Assembly (NCBI GenBank): GCA_035575925.1
Contig: DATLXK010000067.1
Location: 8,799 to 72,798 of the forward strand
Direction of reading: 5' to 3'
From: DASWTL01 sp035575925
GTDB lineage: Bacteria > Bacteroidota > Bacteroidia > Sphingobacteriales > Sphingobacteriaceae
Length of the DNA stretch: 64,000 nt
Positions within the stretch are counted from its first letter, which is position 1; the number at the start of each line of letters is the position of its first letter. Of this stretch, positions 54,934 to 63,636 are shown one piece after another. The position numbers were made by a program, and so were the translations under genes. The notes beneath the pieces are model-generated. The model had not been told where the DNA came from and made no database searches. It saw only the letters and a program-made list of their open reading frames with translations.

Positions 54934-56637
54934 ATGGCAGATTTACACGTAAGTAAAAAGACAGTTGGAAAATTATTCAGTGAAATGCAAAATAGAAAAT
55001 TTGTAATTCCTGACTATCAAAGACCTTACAAATGGAATATTGAAAAATGCGAAACTCTTTGGAACGACATTGAAAACTTTGCGCAAACAGACGCAAAAAA
55101 CGGTGCAGATTATTTTTTAGGTACTATTGTTTCCTATGTCAATGACGACAAAAATCAAGAAATAATTGACGGACAACAACGTATTACTTCATTTATGTTA
55201 TTGTTAAGGTCGTTTTTTAAGAAACTTGACGATATGGTTGAAGATGAAGATGTAGTTGGTTTGAAAAATCAACTTGCACCTTGTATTTGGGACATAAATC
55301 CAATTTCACAGAAAGTTACTGACAAAACAAAAATTCATATTGTTTCCGAAGTTGCAACAGAGGAAGATAATGAAACCTTTCATAAAATTTTAGAGACAGG
55401 AATTATAGTAGAAGACAGAACTGATAATTACTCAAAAAACTATAAGTTTTTCAAAGAAAAATGTGATGAATATGCAACATTAAATCCAATGCAATGGAAA
55501 GAACTTTGTGTAACTATCTTACAAAAATGTATTATTCTGCCAATTGAATGTGATGCACAGGATACTGCATTGACCATTTTTTCAACACTTAACGACAGAG
55601 GAATGCCATTAGCTGACTCTGATATTTTCAAAGCACAGATTTATCGCAGTTGCAATTCAGAAGAAAAGAGAAAAGAGTTTACAGAAACTTGGAAGGAACT
55701 AACTCAAATTTGTAAACAAGGATTTTTAACAATTGACGATGTTTTTCGTTATTATACTCACATTTTAAGAGCAAGAAAAAATGATAAAACAAAGGAAGTT
55801 GGTTTAAGGAAATTCTATGCTGAAAATAAATATGAACGCTTGAAGGACGAAAATCTAATAGCAGAAATTATGGACTTAGCCTACTTTTGGCGTTACATAA
55901 ATAATGATATTGAGCCAGACATCGATTACACATATTCATTTTCAAACAAGGCAAATGCTCATTTGCATTGTTTAAGTTGTTACCCAAATGAATTTTGGAA
56001 ATATGCAACAAGTGTTTTCTTTATGAAAAATAAAGACAGTAACACTTTTGAGGTAGACTTAGAAAATATGTTGCAAAAATTAATAGCATTTTTATTTGTT
56101 AAGTTTATTGACAAACCCTCAGTAAATGCCATCAAAGATGATATTTACAATTCTTGTATTTCACTTAATACAAACAATGAATTGCAATATAAATTTACAT
56201 TGAATGAAGAACTATTAAGTCAGCAAATTGAAGGACATTCTTCTTCAAGAATTTCAAGAGCTTTGTTGTTGTTATTTGCTTATCAAAATCCCAATCAAAA
56301 AGAGTTTATACCATACAGTTTTGACATTGAACATATTTTTCCTAAAAAATGGCAAGACACAAATTACAATGGTTGGACAAAAACTGATGCAGATTTATAT
56401 TTAGACAAATTCGGAAACAAAACAGTTTTTGAGAAGAAATTAAACATACAAGCAGGAAATGGTTACTTTGGAATAAAAAAAGAAAGATATAAAATTTCAA
56501 GTATTGCTACTGTTGTGGAGTTAGCAAATTATCATAAAAACGAATGGGTAAAAGAAGATATTGAAAACCGTGAAATCGATTTTAAGAACAAAATAATCGA
56601 ATATTTCAGAACAAACTTGGCAAACCATAACGACTAA
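54934..56637 (+). CDS. DUF262/DUF1524 protein (GmrSD-like)
   Basis: 567 aa. The DUF262 (ParB-like) domain appears as FVIPDYQRPYKW (residues 23-34) and EIIDGQQRITSFM (76-88). The DUF1524 HNH nuclease domain follows near residue 465 (FDIEHIFPKKW), with the Asn in DKFGNKTVFEKK. Such fused proteins act as type IV restriction enzymes on modified DNA. It is AT-rich and sits inside the purE-tail repeat, a sign of transfer. No methylase or partner gene is next to it. Confidence 0.86.
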   Translation: MADLHVSKKTVGKLFSEMQNRKFVIPDYQRPYKWNIEKCETLWNDIENFAQTDAKNGADYFLGTIVSYVNDDKNQEIIDGQQRITSFMLLLRSFFKKLDDMVEDEDVVGLKNQLAPCIWDINPISQKVTDKTKIHIVSEVATEEDNETFHKILETGIIVEDRTDNYSKNYKFFKEKCDEYATLNPMQWKELCVTILQKCIILPIECDAQDTALTIFSTLNDRGMPLADSDIFKAQIYRSCNSEEKRKEFTETWKELTQICKQGFLTIDDVFRYYTHILRARKNDKTKEVGLRKFYAENKYERLKDENLIAEIMDLAYFWRYINNDIEPDIDYTYSFSNKANAHLHCLSCYPNEFWKYATSVFFMKNKDSNTFEVDLENMLQKLIAFLFVKFIDKPSVNAIKDDIYNSCISLNTNNELQYKFTLNEELLSQQIEGHSSSRISRALLLLFAYQNPNQKEFIPYSFDIEHIFPKKWQDTNYNGWTKTDADLYLDKFGNKTVFEKKLNIQAGNGYFGIKKERYKISSIATVVELANYHKNEWVKEDIENREIDFKNKIIEYFRTNLANHND

Positions 56638-56648
56638 AAAAACCCCTA

Positions 56649-56898
56649 TTTGGCGCAAGTCTTGTGCGGTTGCTTTGAGCGCAGATGACTTGTGACCTGG
56701 TTAAGTTAACTCAAATATCAACTTTTAACGCGTCCCTAATATCCACATAATCTCTTGCACTGCAAATGACACAAAATATTTACCATCCGGGTTTAAGAAT
56801 TTGTATTTGGTACTCATTCCTAAATATATTAATCTTTTATTCTATGAAACACAAGTCAGCCCTTGCTTAAGTCCATAGCACTAAGACTTGCGCCAAAA
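56649..56898. mobile_element. MITE-like element with nested inverted repeats
   Basis: Terminal arms TTTGGCGCAAGTCTTGTGC (56649-56667) and GCACTAAGACTTGCGCCAAA (from 56878) match with one extra base. Inner arms TGACTTGTG (56686-56694) and CACAAGTCA (56850-56858) are perfect. The 250 bp between hold no gene. No clear target duplication was seen. Confidence 0.75.
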
Positions 56899-57027
56899 CG
56901 GGACTATAAAGAAGCATTAAAGAAAAAGGTGGAAGAATCTGCTAAAGAAGTTGAAGGGTGAAGGCAAAGGTTAAAGGCTAAAGTTACTTGTTCCCGCAAA
57001 CTTAAGCTCAGCGCTCAGTAAGTGGGC

Positions 57028-57059
57028 AGACTTACGAAGTTTAAAAACTTCGTAAGTCT
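57028..57059. repeat. CTTACGAAGTTTT-family palindrome, copy 3
   Basis: AGACTTACGAAGTTT and AAACTTCGTAAGTCT are perfect 15-bp arms around AA. It lies inside the ~73-bp segment present in copy B but absent from copy A. Confidence 0.9.
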
Positions 57060-57108
57060 AAATGGCAATGAAAATGCATAGGTAATTTACTATTTATCAA
57101 ATACTTAA

Positions 57109-57165
57109 CTAACAGTGTAAAATGTACGCGTAAAATAACGGGAGTTACGTATATTTAAGAGTTAG
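57109..57165. repeat. attC-like 57-bp imperfect palindrome, site S2
   Basis: CTAACAGTGTAAAATGTACG faces TACGTATATTTAAGAGTTAG. Length, ends and order equal those of S1, with a few substitutions. It lies just before the TPR gene. Confidence 0.65.
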
Positions 57166-57224
57166 CAGCAATGGTAAAACGACCACAACACATTAAAACA
57201 CGAGCAAACAAATTTTGACTGATA

Positions 57225-58220
57225 ATGAAACTTATAATATGCTTTTTATTCATTTCATTAAACTTAGCCGCCCAGCCGGGTTACTATGGATACACAAAAA
57301 GGCGTTTTGCAGAATTGACTGAAAAATTGAAAGCAGACCCCAATAATTATGAATTGATTTGGGAACGTATTGGTGTAAGTGGTTTCAATAACACATATTT
57401 TGATTTCTATAAAAAAGGCGGAGATCTAAGAGGCCAGCTATCTTCTTTCAAAAACTCAACTGAATTATTTGACGACTTAAATAAATTGATTAACAACAAT
57501 GTCGTAATTGACCATCATAACATTGCTGAATTCAAAATGCTTAGAGGCAGATTGTATTATTATTCAGACGAGCCTGACAAAGCGTTGGAGGATTATTTAT
57601 CTGCACTGAAAAATAATGCTTCCTTTAGTAACTCTGAACTAGATGACGACATTTATATTTCCATTGCAGAATATTATTATCATGTAGAAGAAAAACTTAC
57701 GGAAGAAAATGCAAGGCAAGCTTTAAAATATATTAATATGGTAAAGCCTGATCATTGTCATAGTAACCAAACGCCAGATTGTTTGGAGAGAGAGAAGGTT
57801 GAACTGCTAAAATTTCTTAAGGAGGAAAAGCAGTTAGAAAGCTATTACAAAAAACTTCTTTTATCCGAATATAATAGTTTTGAAGAAATAGAAGTTGGTA
57901 GTTTCATTACAACAGACTATATTTTTAATAAAAACGAATTTTATTTTCGCGCATTAAGAAGAATTAATGATTTAGCTGAATTTTATAATGAAATAGGAAA
58001 TTACCAAAAATCAAAAAGCCTTACAGAAAAATTAATAAGATTTCTTCCGCCTGATAATAACGGACAACCATATAAAACTTTTCCCAAAGAAAAACTATAT
58101 GGAATTTCGAGTGAGGAGTATAGTAAAAGGTTTTTTAATCTACATCATAAAGACAAGTACAAAGAATTAACTTGGGATTATCAAGACATATCAGATTTTA
58201 TAAAAAGCATAAATAATTAG
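57225..58220 (+). CDS. Exported TPR-like protein
   Basis: A 331-aa protein with signal peptide MKLIICFLFISLNLAAQ. The middle shows TPR-like helices (RGRLYYYSDEPDKALEDYLS, EFYNEIGNYQKSKSLTEKL). No catalytic motif was seen. The function is unknown. It shares its leader type with the DUF262 gene and is followed by the palindromic site at 58281. Confidence 0.72.
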   Translation: MKLIICFLFISLNLAAQPGYYGYTKRRFAELTEKLKADPNNYELIWERIGVSGFNNTYFDFYKKGGDLRGQLSSFKNSTELFDDLNKLINNNVVIDHHNIAEFKMLRGRLYYYSDEPDKALEDYLSALKNNASFSNSELDDDIYISIAEYYYHVEEKLTEENARQALKYINMVKPDHCHSNQTPDCLEREKVELLKFLKEEKQLESYYKKLLLSEYNSFEEIEVGSFITTDYIFNKNEFYFRALRRINDLAEFYNEIGNYQKSKSLTEKLIRFLPPDNNGQPYKTFPKEKLYGISSEEYSKRFFNLHHKDKYKELTWDYQDISDFIKSINN

Positions 58221-58566
58221 TAAATTCATAACAGACAATACAAAACACAACGAACTGACAGAAAACCACAGCTGCCAACAGCAGCTACCCAAAATGCGGG
58301 GTTTCGTGTTCCAAAGACAGTTTTGTGGTTAATGGAAGTTTAGCTTTTCAAATCAAGTTTTGTGGTAAAAGGCCCGCCCTTCGGGTAGCTGCAAACCGTG
58401 TCGGCATAAAGGATGTGAGACTATTTATCGTTGTAAATATTTAAATTAACCTATTATGAAAATTATTTTAATGGCAATTTTTTAAGGCTCTAAAGGAGAG
58501 AACATACCAACTTTCAGTTTAAAAGAATATATTTACTTCCCAAACCTTACAATTAATAACCATTTT
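58221..58566. other. Gap holding the palindromic site at 58281
   Basis: 346 bp. Apart from the palindromic site, the DNA at 58400-58560 holds a very short frame (MKIILMAIF) that stops at once. No promoter box was clear. Confidence 0.55.
58281..58392. repeat. 112-bp attC-like imperfect palindrome
   Basis: Outer arms GCAGCTACCC (58281-58290) and GGGTAGCTGC (58383-58392) are perfect. Inner arms GCGGG (58296-58300) and CCCGC (58373-58377) are perfect too. The middle has two direct GTTTTGTGGT copies. Sites built this way are widespread between accessory genes in Bacteroidota. Confidence 0.7.
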
Positions 58567-58740
58567 ATGAAAACACCTTCAGCACCTAAACAAATTACCT
58601 GGATTATTGGCCTGATATTAGGCCTGTTAGGCATAATCGGCCATTATGCTGATGTAGCAGTTTTAAAAGAACACAATTATATATTACTTCTTCTCGGATT
58701 TATTGCCCTTGCACTGGGTACTACCTTCAGGGATTTATAA
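58567..58740 (+). CDS. Small membrane protein, 57 aa
   Basis: A 57-aa protein starting MKTPSAPKQITWIIGLILGL and ending LGTTFRDL. Two hydrophobic helices (residues 11-24 and 39-52) flank a short loop. Similar small proteins occur in Sphingobacteriales. The function is unknown. The frame is clear and ATG-started, so I judge it real. Confidence 0.7.
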   Translation: MKTPSAPKQITWIIGLILGLLGIIGHYADVAVLKEHNYILLLLGFIALALGTTFRDL

Positions 58741-58831
58741 ATTTTTATCCATGTGAAGAACACTTGTGCATGGAAAGAATCAGGAATCCGACCTTTCAGT
58801 TTTTTTAAGGGCTTCACGAATTGGGTTATGA

Positions 58832-59248
58832 TTAAAGCAAAATTTTAAGCGTTCTGTCATCTTTTATTCCCTGAAAGTATTTATCAAGTACTTCCTGAAA
58901 AACCGGATGAGCAGCTTTTACGCAACTAAATAAGGTCATACATGATCTTAGCTTTAAATCATCAGGACTTCCCATTATTTCGTAGGCTGATCTTTCTTTA
59001 TCTTCTAATAAAAGTTTCGATATGTCAATCAGTCTTTCTCCCAAAATAACATGTTCTAAATACAGTCGTGCTTCTTCTAAATCCCTGATAGCATATCGCT
59101 TTGCTGTTTCACTGCTGCCTAAACCGGCTATCTGAGGGAATATATACCACATCCAGTGACTTTCCTTTTTTCCATTACTAATTTCCATATAAGCACGCCG
59201 GTATGTATTTTCCTGAGCTTCTGTAAAGCGCTTTAACCCGGTTGGCAT
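58832..59248 (-). CDS. DUF1810 family protein
   Basis: A 138-aa protein with KRFTEAQENTYRRAYMEISN, KESHWMWYIFPQIAGLGSSE, AKRYAIRDLEEARLYLEHVI and the C-terminal LRSCMTLFSCV. This is the DUF1810 pattern. The function is unknown. Confidence 0.85.
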   Translation of the reverse strand: MPTGLKRFTEAQENTYRRAYMEISNGKKESHWMWYIFPQIAGLGSSETAKRYAIRDLEEARLYLEHVILGERLIDISKLLLEDKERSAYEIMGSPDDLKLRSCMTLFSCVKAAHPVFQEVLDKYFQGIKDDRTLKILL

Positions 59249-59331
59249 GATTATAAGTTATTGTTGCTAATGTGGGCTTGCAGGCTAATCTGTTAAAGCG
59301 AACATTTTCGGTAAGTGTGACTGTTATTTTA

Positions 59332-60363
59332 TTATTTATACATATAAACTTCAACTTTCCCATCCTCACTAATCATCCCCCTGTACATTCCGGAAGTGTT
59401 AAAAGGCGTTGCGACATTTCCATTTTTATCAAGTGCAATTAAACCGCCGGTACCCCCAAGTTTTTGTATTTTCCCCAGAACCGTTTTTGATGCCGCTGCC
59501 ACCTTCATGCGACTATATTCCATTAATGCAGAAACATCATACGCTGCCACACTTCTGATATAAAATTCTCCCCAGCCGGTACATGATATTGCTGCGGTTT
59601 TATTGTTAGCATAAGTTCCTGCTCCAATTATAGGGGCGTCTCCTATTCGTCCGAATTTTTTATTCGTCATTCCGCCTGTCGAAGTTCCTGCGGCCAGGTT
59701 TCCGGCCTTATCCAGAGCAACCGCACCAACAGTACCGAATTTTGAATCGTTGTTGACCGCTCCCCTATTCATCGACTTCATGTTTCCTTGCGCTTGTTTA
59801 ACAGAATCAGCCTTCAGCACACCCTGAAATGAGTCCCAGCTTTCTTTCGTCCAGAAGTAACTGGGGTCAACAATCTCCAATCCGGCCGCAGCAGCAAATT
59901 TATCCGCTCCGGATCCAGCCAGCATCACATGACCCGATTTTTCCATCACCAATCTCGCGGCACTGATCGGATTTTTCACTATGGTGACGCCGGCGACAGC
60001 TCCTGCTGCTAGCGTACTTCCATACATAATAGCTGCATCCAACTCATTGCGGCCTTCATGAGTAAACACGGCACCTTTTCCTGCATTAAATAATGGGGAA
60101 TCCTCCAAAATTATTATAGCTGCCTGTATTGCATCTACGCTGGTTTTTCCCGACATAATCTGCTCGTAGCCCTTTTGAAGTGCCAGGGTTAATGCCTGTG
60201 TATATGCGGCTTCTTTAACCGCCGTCATATTTTTCTTTAATATATTTCCGGCTCCGCCATGGATTACCATCACATATTTTTTACCTGTAGTTTGAGCCTG
60301 GCCAAACAAGGCTATACAAGCCAGCAGTGTAGTTGTAACAAGTATGATGGTTTTGTTTTTCAT
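59332..60363 (-). CDS. iaaA: Isoaspartyl peptidase/L-asparaginase
   Basis: About 343 aa with an N-terminal signal, so periplasmic. The Ntn-hydrolase frame is clear: KYVMVIHGGAGNILK, DSPLFNAGKGAVFTHEGRNE, LDAAIMYGSTLAAGAVAGV, and the autocleaved nucleophile Thr in KFGTVGAVALDKAGN. GGMTNKKFGRIGDAPIIGAG follows. Start at 60363 (MKNKTIILVTTTLL) rather than three codons earlier. It hydrolyses isoaspartyl peptides and asparagine. Confidence 0.93.
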   Translation of the reverse strand: MKNKTIILVTTTLLACIALFGQAQTTGKKYVMVIHGGAGNILKKNMTAVKEAAYTQALTLALQKGYEQIMSGKTSVDAIQAAIIILEDSPLFNAGKGAVFTHEGRNELDAAIMYGSTLAAGAVAGVTIVKNPISAARLVMEKSGHVMLAGSGADKFAAAAGLEIVDPSYFWTKESWDSFQGVLKADSVKQAQGNMKSMNRGAVNNDSKFGTVGAVALDKAGNLAAGTSTGGMTNKKFGRIGDAPIIGAGTYANNKTAAISCTGWGEFYIRSVAAYDVSALMEYSRMKVAAASKTVLGKIQKLGGTGGLIALDKNGNVATPFNTSGMYRGMISEDGKVEVYMYK

Positions 60364-60586
60364 TGATAACAATATATGTTACAATATAACAATACTTCAA
60401 ACCACATGTTGCAAATTATTTTTTTCATACTTATATAAATACGTAGCCTTCCAGGTATATTAATGCATTTTGAATAAGGTTAATGAAAGGAATATTCCAG
60501 GAAGTAAACTCAGATAAAAAATAGACTTACACCTTAATCTCCTATATAATTCTATACCTTTAGAAGGCAATAAAACGATTCATATG

Positions 60587-60790
60587 TTTTTAATTATAAG
60601 GCAGGAAGCTGAGCGTAAGCGCGTAGAGGCGCAGGGTATTGCAGATTACCAGCAAATATTATCTACCGGGTTAAGTGATAAACAATTACAATATGAAACT
60701 ATAAAGGCCCAAAAAGAGATCGCACTTTCACCCAATACCAAGATAATATTATGGGAAATGGTAAAATACTCCTGTTATAATAGGTAGGAA
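60587..60790 (+). pseudogene. SPFH/prohibitin-family gene remnant
   Basis: Translation gives the conserved C-terminal helix of SPFH proteins: EAERKRVEAQGIADYQQILS and QYETIKAQKEIALSPNTKII. The usual continuation (MGNGK ... TPVIIG) is still readable but shifted by two frameshifts between 60750 and 60775. The N-terminal SPFH domain is absent. The rest of the 60364-60938 gap shows nothing. Confidence 0.7.
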
Positions 60791-60938
60791 CTAATTCTTT
60801 AAAATGCATCTGCTATATCTTAAAACAATTGAAGATTATTTATTGGGACATTCCGATTAAATAAACTAAACATAGCAAGTTTCGGATTTTATGACGGCAA
60901 ATTTCTTTCGACCTTTGTTTTATAAAATTTGGAACTAA

Positions 60939-61784
60939 ATGACTGAACAACAAAACATAAATTACAAGCGCATTGCAGATGCAATAGATTATCTCAAAAT
61001 AAACTTTAAAGAACAACCCAGTCTTGATGAAGTTGCAGAGAAAGTTCATTTAAGTCCATTTCATTTTCAACGGCTTTTTAGCGAATGGGCAGGCACAATT
61101 CCAAAGAAATTTTTGCAATACACCACCTTAGAACATGCCAAGACTTTATTAAAAGAAAATCAGGCAACACTTTTTGAAACGGCCTGCGAAACAGGCCTTT
61201 CAGGCACAGGGCGACTTCACGATTTGTTTATCAGTATAGAAAGCATGACGCCTGCCGAATACAAAAATGGAGGAAAAGACCTGGGTATTAATTACAGTTT
61301 TGCTGAAAGCCCTTTTGGAAACATTATTGTGGCATCGACCATAAAAGGAATTTGTTATATGGCATTTGCGGATGACGAGTCAATAGGCTTTCTAACCCTG
61401 CAAAACCATTTTCCAAATGCTCATTTTAAACAAATACTTGATCTGGCTCAACAAAATGCCCTTTATATTTTCACTCGTGACTGGTCAGAACTGAGCCAAA
61501 TAAAATTGCACTTAAAAGGCACTGCTTTTCAATTAAAGGTCTGGGAAGCACTTTTAAAAATCCCAATGGGGCAACTTACAACTTATGGAGCTGTTGCAAA
61601 TAAAATCAAAAATCCAAGTGCTTCAAGGGCAATAGGAACGGCCATCGGTAGCAATCCGGTTGCTTTCTTAATTCCCTGTCATCGTGTTATTCAATCTACC
61701 GGAGTATTTGGTGGTTATATGTGGGGCAATACGCGAAAAACAGTGATGATTGGCTGGGAAGGCGCTAAAATGCATTCAGAATAG
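60939..61784 (+). CDS. Ada-like AraC/O6-methylguanine methyltransferase fusion
   Basis: 281 aa. Residues 10-105 form an AraC-type HTH (LDEVAEKVHLSPFHFQRLFS, ETACETGLSGTGRLHDLFIS). Residues 115-275 form the MGMT domain with the acceptor cysteine in IPCHRVIQSTG (Cys247). The Ada N-terminal phosphotriester domain is missing. It removes methyl from O6-meG and may also regulate. The alkB gene lies 126 bp downstream. Confidence 0.9.
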   Translation: MTEQQNINYKRIADAIDYLKINFKEQPSLDEVAEKVHLSPFHFQRLFSEWAGTIPKKFLQYTTLEHAKTLLKENQATLFETACETGLSGTGRLHDLFISIESMTPAEYKNGGKDLGINYSFAESPFGNIIVASTIKGICYMAFADDESIGFLTLQNHFPNAHFKQILDLAQQNALYIFTRDWSELSQIKLHLKGTAFQLKVWEALLKIPMGQLTTYGAVANKIKNPSASRAIGTAIGSNPVAFLIPCHRVIQSTGVFGGYMWGNTRKTVMIGWEGAKMHSE

Positions 61785-61910
61785 TAAATTAAATAAAGCT
61801 CACGAATGTAATCCGGTAAACGGGAAAACAGGGTTCTTTAATTCAAAGAATGAAACTATTAAAACTAATTTTCGATTTTGTGGAAATTGCATGAGAAATG
61901 CATATCAACA

Positions 61911-62519
61911 ATGAATTTATTCACCAACAAAATAGACGAATCTAAGAATTTATTATCCAAAGATGGAACGGTAAATTATTATGGAAACGTTTTGAACGAC
62001 CAAGAAGCAAATCAGTATTTTGAATGCTTGCTGAATACTATTGAATGGAAAAATGACCAGGCTTTTATATATGGAAAATTGTTAATTACCAAACGAAAAG
62101 TGGCCTGGTATGGCGATAGTGATTATGAATACACTTATTCCAACACCAGTAAACGTGCATTACCGTGGACAAAAGAATTATTAGAATTAAAATCAATCAC
62201 TGAAAGCAAAACCGGGGAAACATTTAATTCCTGCTTGCTTAATTTATATCATAATGGCGATGAGGGAATGGCCTGGCATAGCGATAATGAAAAAGATTTG
62301 AAGAAAAATGGAGCAATCGGCTCCATGAGCTTTGGCGCAGAACGCAAATTTTTTTTTAAGCACAGGGAAACCAAAGAAACTATTTCATTAATTTTAGAAC
62401 ACGGTAGTTTGTTGGTAATGAAGGGCACCACCCAAACTAATTGGTTACACAGGCTTCCACCAACAAAGCTAATAACCAGGCCCAGGATTAACCTAACTTT
62501 CAGAACTATCGATTTATAA
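61911..62519 (+). CDS. alkB: AlkB-family dioxygenase
   Basis: 202 aa, start at 61911 (MNLFTNKIDESKNLL); the earlier in-frame ATG adds 11 unlikely residues. Iron/2-oxoglutarate motifs: MAWHSDNEKDL (HxD), NWLHRLPPT (second His) and RPRINLTFR (Arg pair). It demethylates 1-meA and 3-meC. It probably forms an alkylation-response pair with the Ada-like protein. Confidence 0.92.
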   Translation: MNLFTNKIDESKNLLSKDGTVNYYGNVLNDQEANQYFECLLNTIEWKNDQAFIYGKLLITKRKVAWYGDSDYEYTYSNTSKRALPWTKELLELKSITESKTGETFNSCLLNLYHNGDEGMAWHSDNEKDLKKNGAIGSMSFGAERKFFFKHRETKETISLILEHGSLLVMKGTTQTNWLHRLPPTKLITRPRINLTFRTIDL

Positions 62520-62544
62520 TGATCGGTAAGATATAAAGAACGCT

Positions 62545-63540
62545 TTAAGAAACCTTCAGGATATCCTCAATTTGAGTCAATTCTTCTGTACTGAAGTCAG
62601 TATTATCCAAACATTTTAAAGAGTCTTGTAACTGCTCAGGCCTGCTTGCACCTATAAGCACAGAAGTAATTCTGGGATCTTTTAAAAGCCACGCAAGTGC
62701 CATTTGTGCTAAGGTTTGATTACGATTTTCCGCTATAGTATTTAATAACCCTATTTGTTTAATTATTTCAGGAGTTATCTGGGTCTCTTTTAAAAAACCA
62801 GATGGTTTAGCAGCTCTTGAATCAGACGGTATTCCCTTTAGATATTTATCTGTTAACAGGCCCTGTGCCAATGGCGAAAAAGGAATACAACCCACTCCTT
62901 CATCTTCTAATACACTTAAGAGACCATCTTCTACCCACCGCTCAAACATAGAATATTTAGGCTGGTGTATAAGACATGGTGTACCAAGTTCACGTAATAT
63001 TTTTATAGCTTTTGCAGCTTCTTCGGGTTCATAATTTGAAATCCCGGCATATAACGCCTTGCCTTGTTTAACCAATAAATCAAGGGCTCCCATGGTTTCC
63101 TCTAGCGGAGTGTCCGGATCGGGCCTGTGATGATAGAATATATCTACATACTCAATTTTCATCCTTTTTAAGCTTTGATCCAGGCTGGATACCAGATACT
63201 TTTTAGATCCCCATTCACCGTATGGACCTTGCCACATATAATATCCCGCTTTAGTAGATAGTATGATCTCATCCCGATAAGATCTAAAATCATCAAAAAA
63301 GATCCTCCCAAAATTTTCTTCCGCAGAGCCGGGAGGCGGACCATAGTTGTTAGCCAGGTCAAAGTGAGTTACGCCAGCATCAAATGCCATACGTAATATC
63401 TTTCTGCCATTCTCAGAATCGTCAATATGACCGAAGTTATGCCATAAGCCAAGGGAAATAGCCGGAAGTTTAATTCCGCTTCGGCCGCATCGCCGGTATT
63501 TCATGGACTGGTATCGGGAAGAATTTGGAGTATACATCAT
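62545..63540 (-). CDS. Aldo/keto reductase (YghZ/GPR type)
   Basis: 331 aa, TIM barrel. Seen: the N-terminal MKYRRCGRSGIKLPAISLGL, HFDLANNYGPPPGSAEENFG (catalytic Asp and Tyr), LSTKAGYYMWQGPYGE (Lys), YVDIFYHHRPDPDTPLEE (His) and NADPH-binding SVLIGASRPEQL. It resembles L-glyceraldehyde-3-phosphate reductase. It is monocistronic. Confidence 0.93.
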   Translation of the reverse strand: MMYTPNSSRYQSMKYRRCGRSGIKLPAISLGLWHNFGHIDDSENGRKILRMAFDAGVTHFDLANNYGPPPGSAEENFGRIFFDDFRSYRDEIILSTKAGYYMWQGPYGEWGSKKYLVSSLDQSLKRMKIEYVDIFYHHRPDPDTPLEETMGALDLLVKQGKALYAGISNYEPEEAAKAIKILRELGTPCLIHQPKYSMFERWVEDGLLSVLEDEGVGCIPFSPLAQGLLTDKYLKGIPSDSRAAKPSGFLKETQITPEIIKQIGLLNTIAENRNQTLAQMALAWLLKDPRITSVLIGASRPEQLQDSLKCLDNTDFSTEELTQIEDILKVS

Positions 63541-63636
63541 GTATTGCTAAACCGTAAAAATAGCACAAAAACATCAACGATGCCATACCTCTAAACTTCC
63601 TGTCTTTTAAAGGTCTAAGATAATAGGGATTTCATT

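Larger units (their letters stand above)
56901..57190. repeat. purE-tail direct repeat, copy B
   Basis: Begins with 61 bp matching the purE 3' end (56901-56961), which encodes the same DYKEALKKKVEESAKEVEG with one Ile/Val change, then continues like copy A. It is cut off from any purE body. Confidence 0.9.
56638..57224. other. Repeat-rich gap between the DUF262 and TPR genes
   Basis: 587 bp without a gene: the MITE-like element (56649-56898), the purE-tail repeat copy B (56901-57190), the palindrome at 57028, and the attC-like site S2. Confidence 0.75.
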
